From contig BROG01000477.1 in assembly GCA_030159075.1 (NCBI GenBank), positions 62,001-126,000 of the forward strand: DNA of 64,000 bases, written 5' to 3'. The DNA is from Atrina japonica. Its lineage: Eukaryota > Mollusca > Bivalvia > Pterioida > Pinnidae. The notes under the pieces are model-generated. The model worked only from the letters and a program-made list of their open reading frames with translations, was not told where the DNA came from and ran no database searches. This document shows positions 42,571 to 57,757 of the stretch, piece by piece (the first letter of the stretch is position 1; every line of letters starts with the position of its first letter). The translations under genes and the position numbers were made by a program.

Positions 42571-43250
42571 CACTGATTTAATTCCATGTTAAAATAAACA
42601 TCAACAGTGCCAAATTTTCACTTCTTTATCACTGAACAATTTGCTTATGTGTTGGTAATATAAGAGTTTTGCCTGTATTTGAAAAAGAGTATGGCCCCAG
42701 GCTCCCATGCATATGTTACAAGTGCCGAAAAACTCGGTGGCGAAACTACCTTCAGCAATTAGGCACAATAGTAGGCTACACAATCACTAACCTAAAGTAT
42801 CTTAATAAATACAACGTATATGTATTTTTTAAAAAGTATATTTAGTGTGTTGCACCTTTTTAAGAATTAAAAAATACCACCAACTCGTACCGTACTTTCA
42901 GTAACTTTTACATTTTTTTTCTTATTTTAAAGGTGAATTACAAGCGTCACAGACAGGATCAGAATATATTTTCCATTCCGTCCCGAGTTCAGTGATGACC
43001 CATAAAAGAAGCGTCAATTAATGATTTTATATTATTTTAGACGAAAAGAAACTGATTTAAATAATTCAGTTTTACATAAACATCATATCCTCTCAAATAC
43101 ATGAGTTGTCATCAAGTTAATGATGCATGTACAATATATTGCATATGAACTTGATCATTAAAGGTAACCAGCCAAACATACAAGTGACCTAGATTTACAA
43201 ACATCGCTGTATTTCGACATTCAAGGTAAACAGAAGACACCGACAGGAAA

Positions 43251-43361
43251 ATGGCGAGGGATGGTGCCGCAAACGGTTTAAATCATCACATCCCAAATGG
43301 AAAATCAAATGGATATTCTGCTCATACAAATGGACATAGAAAAAATGGACACTCGAAAAAG
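43251..43361 (+). CDS. SPTLC2: SPTLC2 coding exon 1 (residues 1-37)
   Basis: The ATG lies in an AAAATGGCG context and the exon ends AAAAAG before GTAAAT, phase 0. It encodes a hydrophilic tail rich in Asn, Gly, His and Lys (starts [13 protein letters not shown]). Vertebrate SPTLC2 has a similar Asn/Gly-rich, poorly conserved tail before its membrane segment. The intron behind it is the longest of the gene, about 4.85 kb, and carries most of the transposon load. Confidence 0.85.
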
Positions 43362-46300
43362 GTAAATATTTAAGTTTCTTTCATATAAGATATTTTCCTG
43401 ATCAATGAACAGCAAGTGAATGTGTGTGTGATGCCTGTTGCCGTGACCGTGTTGATACAGAAAGTACATGTATGTTTTATATTTACATTTGTAATTTAAT
43501 TGAAAGCCATGTCCAAATTAAAATTGAGAGTGAATCTGAGTATTTTTATCATTTAAATGATAAATATTTGATAATTAATGTTTTATTCCATGCGTTTTTT
43601 TAAATATTGTGCAACCGACACGCCCATGCTTGTTTTTGTACAGTAGGATTTACCTCCCGTGTCGCGATAAACTCAACGACTCGTGACCAAAACCATGGAA
43701 TCATAACAAAATAATATACAAAACCGTAATGGGGTCAAAATCTACGCATAGCAATTCAAAATATTTATGTACACACTTCTACAGAATGGTCACTGAAACG
43801 TGACATATTATGTAATATGTTTTCTGTAATTATATAAAGACTAAGTCAGTTAGTGCATTTAGTTTAATTTGATCTTTAATTGATCATTCAATTAATTTAT
43901 TGACTTCATTCTGTTGTGAAAAAACAAAGTAGATCAAGGCTAATATCATAGGTCCGTTAGTCATCGGATACTCTAGAAATGTTTTCTATTACATCACAAT
44001 GTACATGTTAGTAGTGTAGCCTGTAGGAAGCAAATCAAAAGTTGGGGGATGGGGGGCATTTTTATAAATATACATGTATACAACTACATTTGATACAATT
44101 TGCATACCTGTTGATAATACTGTAAAAGAATTTTGCTTGTACCTATTATTTAGAGATAGGAGGGGGGGGGGACCTAAATCTATCTATGTATATAAATACA
44201 TGTACAATGTAATCACCATGAATTACAAATTATCAAAGTGATATTAGTTGTATTTTTTGTACAACCTTGATAATTAATCTATAATCTTTTGATTTTATAA
44301 TTTCATGATAATGGTTATGTTTTCTGGCAAGGTTTTTACTGTGTAGTGCCTCAGTTTTACATTTGTCAACGTCGGTCACTCCTTTATAATGCTGTGCATA
44401 TAAAGATATCATATCGGTATAGGTAATGTCTATAACTTTGGTCATAATGACATTACCAAAAGAACATACAAATTCTGTTTTACACGTGTATAATACTTAA
44501 ATATTTGTATGCCATCACATGATTATAACACAAGTCATATCCTGATCAAATGTTATTTTTTACTTGGCTTCATGAATGTACTATTATTTACTACTAGGTA
44601 GGGCTGTCTTTGATGAGAAATTTTATATCGTTATCTCGATAAGTAAAAAATATTGATATATCGATAAATCAAATGATTAGGTACTTCTATAAAATGCATT
44701 CAAATGATATAGATTCATAACAATATTTAGGTGTTTTATTGTGTATTTTAATATCTGAAGATTACAAATAATCACTGCAAAAAGGAAAGCATTGTTTATA
44801 TGAACAAATTGATCATTTAAAATAAAATATAACATAGTTCAAGAATATGAAGTAAAACAAATGGAAAATTTTGGAAATTGTAAAAGAAAATACATGATGT
44901 GAAATGCATTATGAAATGTAGCGATACAAAAAAAAAATGTATCGATTATTGTATCGAATCAATTTGTATATCAATACATCGATATCGAGTCTATCAATGA
45001 CAACCCTACTGCTAGGCACAACAGAAACAACCTTGACAAAATAATTTGATTAGCTACATGTATGCATAGCAAGCCCTTCACCGGCATTTGGTGAGGTCTT
45101 CATATGAGTGAAAAATTCTTGAAAGGGGCATGGGACATTGAAAAACAATACAACAACAACCATTTCAAGTATTTTTTCTAGCTGTTTCTTTGCTGACCTG
45201 GGCCCGAAGTCACCAAATTTACTCAGTACTCAAGCTCAACTTTTATCTCATTATTTTGACTATAAAATCATTTGTAAAATGTTTTGGTTTGAATGATTAT
45301 GAAGCATATTAATATTTTTTTATCATTCACATATAAATTTTTGCGTCATACTCAAGATTTTCCTGTAAAAATGAATAAATATGTTGAGTACGGTACTCAA
45401 AATTTGAGTACGTACTCAAACAATATTTAAATATTTCTGAAGTTTTCTCCAAATGAGTAATGATTTTGATAATTATTTACAATTATATGCTGTCAATATA
45501 TAAACATGTCCAGTTACAGGATAAATTTTGAGTGTGTTTACCATAAAATCATGGAAAGTTAGTTGAGCTTGAGTACTGAGTAAATTTGGTGACTTCGGGC
45601 CCTGACAGTGGTTTTCTTCAATATATAATTAGAGCTGAAATTCAGCCTCATTCAAAATACAAAACTACATGTGTATCACCCCCCAATGATGATAATGATT
45701 TTCCAAATAAAGGTAAACTGAATTGTTGAAAGACATGTGAATATCTGTTTTTATACACCTGTTTTCAGAGTAGATGGCTAGTACGACTTTATCCATAAAT
45801 GTCTGTATGTTAGTTTTTCATTGTTCTTTCCATCTTGTCTGCATCTATTTTGTCATTTAAATCTGGGTCTGTGAGATGTTTAAATTATGCTACATGTATG
45901 TACAATGTATTGTAAAGAACAAATAGTGATTCACATTGAGATGTAAAGAAAAAAAAATTAAGTGAGAGAGAGACTTTTTCACATACATTGCACATGTACA
46001 TGTATGTAGCAACAACAAGTTAATTTATGATATTATATATATACATGTAATAGAAACCAGTTTTACACCTGCTAGTGCTTGTTTTTAAAGCTTTTGTAGT
46101 TAGAATCATAATTGTGTTTATTAATATTCATGTGCATGAATTAAACATTGGAAATATATTTGACCTTGAGTAATTGTGGAGCACAGTCCAATATACTGTA
46201 TGAATATGGTTAGTAATTGAATGGGAAAAAAGCTCAGAAATTTGTTCATTGAATGACTATATACAAATTTACTTTCTCCCGAAATACCAGAGTACTAAAG

Positions 46301-49300
46301 CTTTTCATATACAGGTGTATTTATATCTTTCTTGGAATCAATTTCAGTTCAATTATGTGTTTTATGGTGGTCATATAGTACCAGGTAGTGAGGTACATTG
46401 AATTTGAATAATATTTTCCATTCCGATCCAAGTTTGTTCTCTGGGTCGAATCCCGCTAGGGTCATTTCTAATTAAGTGGGAAAGTTTGCCAGTTTTGTTC
46501 GCGGAAGGTTCTATACCATGAATATATGTGTCATTTCGGACACTGACATCACTGTGCTCAGCTGTCCCAGTGTTCTATGAAAAATGGAGACATTTATCAT
46601 TTTGTTGGGCCATTTGCCCAATTGCCCCCTCTGATTGAATTACTGTTAGCATGTGAATTTATGTATAAAACTCGCTTTAATGTCAAACAAAATACATGCA
46701 CATGTATACTATATAGTGCAACCTATCTTGAAAGACCACTTTCATGATAGACCAGCTGTCTTCTGCGTCCACACTTTGAAAGCCGCTAGGTTAAATTATA
46801 ACTCTTTTGAGAAACCACCTGTCTTGAAAGATCACAGTGGCAGATTAGGTGGTCTTTCAAGACAGGTGCCACTGTATCTGAAAATCACAGAACTTTGTAA
46901 ATTGTTCAAATTCTCTTTCACAGAATTTCACCAAATTCAGATCATTATATTTTCTACCAGAAAGTGATTTTATTTACTTAAATTATATTATTCATTGCAT
47001 TGATTTAAAATTTTCAACCTTAATTAAGGTGTACTGGATTGTATATGAGTTATACTTAAACCATTTTCACATATAGGATGCTTTGTGAGTTCCAAAGTTC
47101 TAAGACTTGAAATACTGGGCATTTAATCTGACAGTTCTTGACATTTTATCCGATTGACAAAAAATAAATCAGAATATGTCAGACAGACTGACATCTGAAA
47201 CCAATGCAGAATTGTCATGATTTATGGCCCTTTTACTAGTTTTAATTACTTTTGTTTTAAGACATGTATGTAGTTTTGTTCAAATCATCAGATAATTACT
47301 AAAACTTTACATGAAAAAAAATATCTTTGAAAGAGTACGGTACCTGTTAGCTGTGATGAGTAGTTTTAAGTACCAGTATGAACTAAATGTAGTGAATTCT
47401 GATGTTTTTTTTTTTATTTTAAAATGAAATTTACATGTACATGCATATTTACATCTAACTTGTAGAAATCGAGATAAACTGTAAATGATTTTCATTTGAA
47501 AGTAATAATTACAATGTACAATGTATATAAACTACTGTGTGTCCCAGCAACTTTAGAAAGTGTTTTTTTTTTTGTGTAAATATTTCATAAAAATGTGGGA
47601 ACTTTATCCATACAGTATGAGTCATTAAATATAACCAGAGTAATAAATTCTTACCCCTGTTGATAACGTTCCAGGTACATGTACTTTCAACATACAGTAA
47701 ATCTTAAATAATCGTGAATTCCTAAATTCTATTCGTTATCTTTTTATGGAAATGAACCGAATGTTTACAAATAACATTCTTGTGTGCAAGTAAGTTTAGG
47801 GAGGAGTCCATTCATGTGTAGGGGCGTTTTACTAGTATTTTCAATCCAGTGTCTATGGTGACTTACGAATGATGAGATGTATACAGAAGGTCAGAAATTC
47901 TTAAAGGGTTTAACTGGGATCTCGAGTATTGGAGAGTGTCCTTCATATCTGAATGCAGAATTGATTATGACTATGACCTTCTTTAAATAAAATAGCAAAT
48001 TTATTGATACAAATGTAATTTGGTGTTTTTTTTATGTAAGCTTAAAAAAAAAACACTTTCCGGGTTTGCTGGGACACACAGTAAGTGCATTTGTATACAA
48101 CAGTACACAAGTGTTAAATACAGATATGTCCCTTTCTGGTAACTATTCAAAAAATTCATATGTAGTTTTTACATGTACTGGTATCATGCTTTTTTTTTCC
48201 CTCTCAACAGATAGAAACTCCTTGCAATTGGAAAGAATCATTTGTGGAGATATTTGAGGAAACACCATTACTGATTGCCATATGGACCTACCTGGGATAC
48301 ACATTGCTGGTGGTAATCGGCCATATCAGAGACTTCCTACGGAGCATAGGTCTTGAGAAAATCAAATCATGTACAGAGCCAAAATTGAATGTAAATATGT
48401 ATATTTTTAGCATAACTGGCCCAAAGGGCCAATAGGGCCAGTGATTTTCCGTTATCACAGAATCACAGACAGAATCACAGAATTAGCAATCTGAAACAGA
48501 ATTTACATTTTTGAAAAAGGCATTAAATTGTAAACTAATTGTGCTGTTTCTGTGTGTTATGAACTTCATTTTCTTGTTTATTTGCAATATTTCATCACCT
48601 AATTTTGCATCAATTTCTGTATTATAAGCCATATAGGCCTAGAGTACTTACAAATTATTTATCAAATATTTGATCATAAAAAACATACATCATTGCTTGT
48701 ATGTTTTATTTGCTTTCCTATTCAAATCATTCATTAAATTTGTGTAGCAGACTATTGAAAGTATGATTATGAATCTGTATTATTAGATAGTCTTCATCTA
48801 AAGTATGTTTCTTATGACAACAGAAAAAAAAACCCCAGAAATCATCATCAAAACTGAAAACAGAATTGAGGCAAATTTGAAACGGAAAATCACTGGCCCT
48901 AGGCCAATTAAACTTTGCTGTGACCAAGTGTCTGTCATCGTCTTTCTGTTAACTTATAAATATGCAATTTCTACAAAAAACACAAAGGTGAATGATACAT
49001 CCATGTAGTTCCCATGGATACAATTTGTTTTTCAATTCATGCAGGAGTTCTGGAGGAGAAGGTTTCCAAAGTAGGGGTAACCTCTGGGACCTAATTTGTC
49101 TTACCCTGGATCCACCCCTGAGGCAATCTGGTCCTTAAACACAAGGTACAGGACCTTGAGTACTTGCTTCCTGTAATATTTTGTCAAAATCCCTTTAGCA
49201 GTTTCCAAAAACAAGCTGACAGTGTGAAAAATGCCACAGCCTTTTGCAGTATTAAAAATTCATAAAAAATCTAATGATAAACTTTTTCATTTAATATTTT

Positions 49301-50239
49301 TAGCTTGCCTGTTCCAAGAACAGAAGAGCTATTGCTGTCACTGCTTAGGCACTGTCCTTTTTCTGTGTTTAGCTTTTGTTTCAGTCCATTGTGGGAAAAG
49401 TACTGCAGCTACAGTCATGAAACTTCACATGCACATGGTCTAAGGTCATTACCGGTACTCAACAATGCAGGTGGATGCTGGTTGCTATGGCCTAAATATG
49501 ACCCAAATTATAACAAGCATAAAACAGGCGAGCTATATGGTCTGCATTCGTGACCAACTATTTTCTTGTCTAGAATCAGTGAACATATTTCAACCAAATT
49601 TTACAGGACTATTGATCCTAGGAGCGGCTAGTATTTTGTTTTATACGAATGCAGTTATCTATTTTACATGTGAAAGAGAAGACGTCAATGAAGTCAGTCA
49701 TCCAGTAGCATTTATGGCACTGGTAGACATATCTGTAACAATAACCTTCACTCAGAAATGTTTGCATAATCACATTTGAATTATTACATTTTGTGATTTG
49801 ATATATAATTAATTTAAACAGTTGTTGTCCACTTTGTATTTAGCTATTATAAATGTAGGATTCACAACTTGGGTATTTGGAATTTTTATTGAAATGAATT
49901 TTTCTCCTACCTGGAATCAGTTGCAGACAAGTTTTATATTTTGTTTACTTATTTACTGTTAAACAGCTGGCATGTCACACACACCGGGTGTCTACATTGT
50001 ATGTTACAATGAGGTCTATGATTCACACATTACTTACTGTACATTTATACATACATATATATAGCATATATGTATCTGAATCACAATTAACTATAAGCTA
50101 CATGTAAAAAAACAAACAACCAGGATTTATTAACATTGATCAGTTTTATGTTAATTAATTTACACACTCATTTGTATTCATGTACAAGTACACAAACAGA
50201 TAGATAGTCTTACTCATAGGTCTACTTAATGTTTTACAT

Positions 50240-50302
<63 letters not shown>

Positions 50303-50353
50303 CATCATTATGTAGACCTATGAGTATATATACTCGTATATATGAGTACATGT

Positions 50354-50442
<89 letters not shown>

Positions 50443-53400
50443 TATATATATGGACACACATCATAAATAAAGACACATCAATCACATAGACACACCACAG
50501 ACAAACATCACACACATAGACTATACATCAGTATTCACATACACAAACACATATCACACAGATAGACACACAAACATATCACACACAGACACAAACACAT
50601 ATCACACACATAGACACATATCACACACATAGACACAAACACATCACACATAGACACATATCACACACATAGACATAACACATATCACACACATAGACAC
50701 ACAAACATATCACACACAGACACACAAACATATCACACACAGACACACAAACATATCACATAGACACAAACACATACCACACACAGGCACATATCACACA
50801 CATAGACATAAACACATCACACATAGACACATATCACACACATAGACATAACACATATCACACTCATAGACACACAAACATATCACACACAGACACAAAC
50901 ACATATCACACACAAACATAAATCACACACATAAACACAAACACACACATAGACACTTATCACAGACATAAACACACAAACACATCACACACATAGACCT
51001 ATATCACAGACATAGACACATCACAAACATAGACACACATCACAGTCATACGTATAGACACGCATGACTCAAATAGACACACATCACAAATATAGTCATA
51101 TCACACACAAAGCACACATATAGACATCACAAACATAGACACACATCACACACATAGACACACATCACAATCATACACACATCAAACACATGGACACACA
51201 TCACAAATATAGTCACATCACATACAGCACACATGTAGACACACCACAAACATAGGCACACATCACAAACATAGAGACATTTAGATTTTGAGAAAACACA
51301 TACACACATGCATGTAGACGAACAATACTGGAATAAGACACACACGTACATTTACAGGTAGTTCATGTGCACACATAAACATACACACTCATACACACAA
51401 TAATAATAATAACAGCATTCATATAGTGCTCCGTATAATAGTGAGTTCTAATGCACTGTGTATCAATAAGATTAACTATTACATACAACAACTTAAAACA
51501 AAAAATGCAATGTCTGTGAATATTAACATGGCCAAAAATAGCTACATCAAACTTGACTTAGCTTACTACAATGTACATAAGATATACATATTGCATACAT
51601 TGTACTGTAGGAACTGTTATGTGTTTTGAGAACTGGTATTGTCAATCATTAGAGATAACAGCCTATAGTAACCTTTCAGAAGACCTTCAGTGGTAGCTGG
51701 CATAGGGGCACCTGTTCTGTGCTTTTATCAAATCACTGTAATACTCTACTATACCAGAGCTCTTTGCAGTCACAGTATATGCTCCACAGTCATTGTGTAT
51801 TGACTGTTTTCTCAAGTGATGATTTAGTTTGCCAATTTTTATATAAGAATTACCTAGTGTTCCTTGAAAGTTTATTTAAAGGGGCATTAGCTGTATTTAC
51901 CAAAAGAATTGTTTTAATTTTGTTCTACTTTCACTACTTGTACTTGATATACAATAACAAATAAGAGCTATACACAGACATAAAAATCTTATAATCCTAT
52001 ATATTTTGTGAAAATAAGGTCAGGTCCAGTGTGGTATGCATATACAAATAGTAAGATTGATTAAATCAATTACAAGTGAAAAAAGTGACAAACTGAGCCT
52101 TTCAAGCAATTTTCACAAAATATATAGGAATTTAAGAATGTCTATGCCTGTGTTTATCTATTTTTTGTTGTTGTATATCAATCTAAATAGTTAAGGATAG
52201 ACAATTTTTTGAAAAAAGAAACAAAACAAAGCTAATGCCCATATAAGTACAAGTACTAATGTAAATGTCAATTATATATGATTCCTTTGCCAGGGGGAGG
52301 GGCATAAATTTGTATCTATCTATCTCTCTCCCCCCCCCCCCCCCCCCCCCCCCCGATACATTAGACTGCATTCTTAAAGTTTCATACATTATTTCAGGGC
52401 TTTGTTCCCTTGTACCAAAGCTGGGAAAGTTTTTATACAAGAAATTTGTACAGAAGAATACGAGACTGTTGGAACAGACCTATTGGTAGTGTTGCTGGTG
52501 CTGAAATGGACATTTTAGATCGAGAGAGTCATGATTGTGGGTGGAATTTTGAGTAAGTTCATTAATTTGATGAAACGAAAATGAAAGATTAAAAGTGACC
52601 AGGCTTACGTAGATTGTTTATGGGTAGATTCCAAATATGTAAATATTTCTTTGATTCAGTATGTTTTGTTCCCTGATCGAGATCTATTGTCATCCTTCAT
52701 TGTGTAGGTGTGCATTGTTTGTTACATTTGAACATTAACTCGCTGTTTTACAATAAATCTGGACTGAAAAAAATTATATGCAACCTCAGGTTTGTGAGAT
52801 GAATTCTGTATCCATTGAACAACCTTGAATATATGTGACTAAGAAAAAGAGAATATCAGTCACCAGAAGCAAATCCTATACAAAAATTCAGTCTTTGTAT
52901 CATGTCTCAGTTGGGGGTGGGAGTGGGGGGTGGGGTGATGGTGGGGGGTGGGGGCTCCGTGGCCAAAATATTATAGCATCACAATTTAGACAATGAAGTC
53001 TCTCACCTCCAGTCAATGCAGGTTGGATGGAATCTAAGCTGATTTTGTGAGACAGTTTGCCAGTTTACTTGCAGAAGGCTGGTGGTCTCTTCCCGGGTAC
53101 ATTGGAACCAAGTTCCCTCTTCCACCACTGAGAGCTGATTGCCACCGTATAAATGAAAAATTGATGAGTGTGGCATAAAACATCATTCAGTCAAACAGAT
53201 AAGTTTGTATGTATCCCTGTATAGCTTCTTTTTTTTACTGGATTCATATATGCTGTTTTCTTTTTGAAGATTGACAGGTAAAAAATCACATGTTATGAAT
53301 TTTGGTTCCTACAACTATCTTGGGTTTTCCCAGAATAAAGGGCCGTGTGCAGATGCTGTGGAAGAAACTGTCAAACAGTATGGAATTACAGCTTGTGGTA

Positions 53401-56400
53401 GCCGTCAAGAGCTTGGTAGGTCCAGTTATCATCCAGTAAATACCAGTTATCATCTAGTTGACCCTACCCATTCATAACTGGGTAAACAGATACACTTTAG
53501 AAAAAGTTGCTTATTAACCTGACAACAAACTACACCCATTTGTAATTGGGTAGATTTAAACACTTTAGATAAGGTCTTTTACCAACCTGAAGATCGACTA
53601 CACACATTCATAATTGGGTAGACTAAAATACTTTTGACATAAATGCTTACCACCTTGACAATAGACTACACACATTCATAATTGGGTAGACTAAAATACC
53701 TTTGACATAAATGCTTACCACCTTGACAAAAGACTACACACATTCATAATTGGGTAGACTAAAATACCTTTGACATAAATGCTTACCACCCTGACAATAG
53801 ACTACACACATTCATAATTGGGTAGACTAAAATACCTTTGACTAAATTTACCACCCTGACAATAGACTACACACATTCATAATTGGGTAGACTAAAATAC
53901 CTTTGATATAAATGCTTACCACCCTGACAATAGACTACACACATTCATAATTGGGTAGACTAAAATACCTTTGACATAAATGCTTACCACCTTGACAATA
54001 GACTACACACATTCATAATTGGGTAGACTAAAATACCTTTGACATAAATGCTTACCACCCTGACAATAGACTACACACATTCATAATTGGGTAGACTAAA
54101 ATACCTTTGACATAAATGCTTACCACCTTGACAATAGACTACACACATTCATAATTGGGTAGACTAAAATACCTTTGACATAAATGCTTACCACCCTGAC
54201 AAAAGACTACACACATTCATAACTGGGTAGACTAAAATACCTTTGACATAAATGCTTACCACCCTGACAATAGACTACACACATTCATAACTGGGTAGAC
54301 TGAAACACTTCAGATAAAGAGCTTATACCCTGATGATAGACTACACCCATGTTTAAAACACTTTATATGAAATCATTTACCACCTGGGGCCCGTTTTACG
54401 AAATGTCGTAAGTCCTAAATCCTAAGTCTTAGTCTTAATTGTCATGGGACTGACCAATCATGGATGCATTGCCATGGTAGTTATGATTTAGGACTTAAGA
54501 CCTTTCGTAAAACGGGTCACTGGTCAAGAGACTACACACATTTATAACTGGATAGACTGAAACACTTTAGATAAAGTAGCTTATTACCCTGAAAATAGAT
54601 GTCATCCATTTGTAACTGGGTAGACTGAAACACTTTAGATAAAGTAACTTACCACCCTGACGACAAACTTCACCCATTCATAACTGGGTAGATTGAATAA
54701 CTTTATTATGTAATGGCTACAATATGTTACAATCCAAAAGCACCAATGTGACTAATGCCAATTTTTTCTTTAAATATTTTTCAAGTAGTTTAAAAGATGT
54801 AATATTTGCTTTTTTCACATTACAGGATACTTGAGCCTACACAAACAAATGAATGAACTTGTTGCCCAGTATCTAGGCGTTGAAGATGCTATCACAGTGC
54901 CCATGGGATTTGCCACAAACTCCATGAATATGCCCTCACTAGTTGGAAAAGTAAGAAATTAACATAGTGGAAATATTTATATTCATGTTTTCTTGGCATG
55001 AAATTCTAGAAAGATGGATATTTTCAATGGGGTTAATTTTGTGATTTTCTTATTCAAAAGCCTTTCATTTGTGATCAGTTATTGCAGAAATGAAGTATAT
55101 ATAGTGTTGAGTAGAATGGTCATAAAATTCAAACAATATTTCTTAACAGCTAGATCTATTTTTAAAATTTTATTCATTCAGGTATTTGTAGTTTACCAAA
55201 ACTTTGGTGATCATGTTACATTTTGAATTTTTGATACTTGCCATATTTTTGTAAAGATTTTGGAAGATTGCCAGGTTTACAGCAATAAATCAGCATTTGA
55301 GAAGTCATGAAATTATCCAGAAATGTTCTGTCGTTTTGTTAGTCAGAGTTACCTCCCATGTCAGCTGGTATCGATTGTGAAGTCATGTTTTTAAATGTGA
55401 AAACAACATTGTTTTCACACAAGCAAATGACATCATAATCGATAACCTTTCTCATTTTACACACAAACAAATGACATCAAAATCGGTACATGCTACTAGG
55501 GGTGGTAACTCTTGATAACGAAAATACGTAATAAAGTAATGTAAGATATTTTTAAAAATATGTAGTTTTAGTACATGCTACATTGAAACGTGTCTTGAGA
55601 GATCACCCCAATTTGCCTCTCAAATGTGGCTCTCATGACAGAAGGTCTATTAAATGAGATTTTATTTCTAAAGAGGATTATTGAACTGAGTGGTTCTCAG
55701 AATGTGGTCTCACAAGACCGGTAGAATCACGAGAGTGGTCTCTCAAGACAGGTTTCAATGTATTATCAAAGGTGCTCTTTACAGAATTTCAGGTAGCAAG
55801 GATAAAGTTATGTTTAAGGTTATGGTAATAGATAGATGAAATGAACATTTAAAATACTATAGTGGAATTTTGTTACTTTGTAATTCGTGGGACCACCACT
55901 ATTTCTTTGAGATATTCAAAATTCGAGATAACCAAAATAATAATTAACATATTCATCTGTCCATAAATATTGGGACTGGACGTTCAGCTTTGACATAACC
56001 AGAATTTTGACTTACCCAATTTCAACATAACATCATTCCACTATTTTGACATAAAACCATATAAAAAACCGAAAACCTATTTGTTGCACTTTTTTGTTAC
56101 ATGGGTTTATTTAAAGATCTCAGTTTCTTAGATGCTACTGCTTCTTATTATTTTTCTTTTCTTGATTGAGGAAGCAATTTATCAAGCACTGCAGTTAATT
56201 TTAGTTGATAGAAATATTTCGTAATGAACAAAAGGAAAATTGATGAAATTCTGTCATAGAGCATCATTATAGATTTGTGAAGCCATACACGTAGTAGATA
56301 GGATTAATATACATAATATATTGTTGTAATTTGGTTGTAGGGTTGCCTAATCCTTAGTGATGAACTCAATCATGCATCTCTGGTGTTGGGATCAAGATTA

Positions 56401-57689
56401 TCTGGGGCACACATTAGAACATACAAACACAACAGTAAGTTATCAACTTTTTATCCGAGATATATTTGTCTTGGGTAGTTTGAACTTTTCTTTTTACTAA
56501 CAAACTTTTTGCACACAAAAAGGAACAAACTATAGATTACCATTTTTAGGTCACCTGATCCAAGGGCTCAAGGTGACCTATTACGATCGTCTTTTGTGTG
56601 TTGTTGTATGATGCCCTTCATGCATTGTCCATCGTTAACTTTCACACATTTCAACTTCTTCTCAAGATTCAGTGGCCCAATTTTAAACAAACTTGGCTTT
56701 TAGCATCCCCATATAAATTTGCATAAAGTTTGCAAATGAAAAGAGGATAGGACACAAGGGGCCCAAAGGGACCAAAAAGGACCAGAAAGGACCAAAACTT
56801 CTTTTCTTCCCACGAACCAGTGATCAACTTTGTATGCATAATTGTAAAGTCAAAATCTATCAAGTTTGCAAATGTAAACGGAATCTGTTAATAAACATGC
56901 CCAAACATGGGGCATAAAATCTAGGTATTATTTCACTCAGGTGACCGTTAATGCCCATTGGGCCTCTTGTTATGAGTTGAAATTGAACTCGCTGATGTTG
57001 TCATATAGCCTCTATTGAGAAGCAGTCAAAGCACATCTTTAGTAGGAGGTTTATAACTGCACATTACAATGACAGGAAATTTGCAAATATATGTGAAAAT
57101 TATCAACAAAACTTCAGTATCAAGATTAAAAATTTCAAATCATGTAATTATTTGAGTTTAGAGTTTTAGAAAAAATATCACTCCACTTAAAAACATAGGT
57201 CTAGAGAACTTGTCCAAATATCCCCTATACAAAGTTAGTCTGATGTCCATTTATGAGTATTACAATATTTCTTGTTTTAAAATATTGCTTTTTTAGTTAG
57301 TTTTATCTTTGTGCAATGGTGATAAAATTTATATTTTGATTGAAGAATTTGATACTTTTTGTCATTATACTCAAAATTAACTCTTCCATGTGTTTTTGGA
57401 CTAAGTAGCTATGATGAACTTAACTTATTTCTTTGTAGATATGAAAGATTTGGAAAATAAGTTAATAGAAGCTGTTGTCCATGGGCAACCTCGTACATTT
57501 CGACCTTGGAAAAAGATACTCATTGTGGTTGAAGGTGTTTACAGGTAAACTTAAAATATGAAAATTTAAAAAAAAAATTCTGTTGGAGCTTTAATTGATA
57601 ATTAGAAGAATACACTTCAAAAAGATTTTACTTATATTTTGTACCTTTGTGTATGTGCATCTTTGAGTGAGGAGAGAGAGAGAGAGAGA

Positions 57690-57757
<68 letters not shown>

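Noticed and set aside
49231..49779. Overlapping + frames within SPTLC2 intron 2 that might be extra exons
   Set aside because: No match to SPTLC2, exon 2 and exon 3 already join in phase, and no paired splice sites with protein-like composition.
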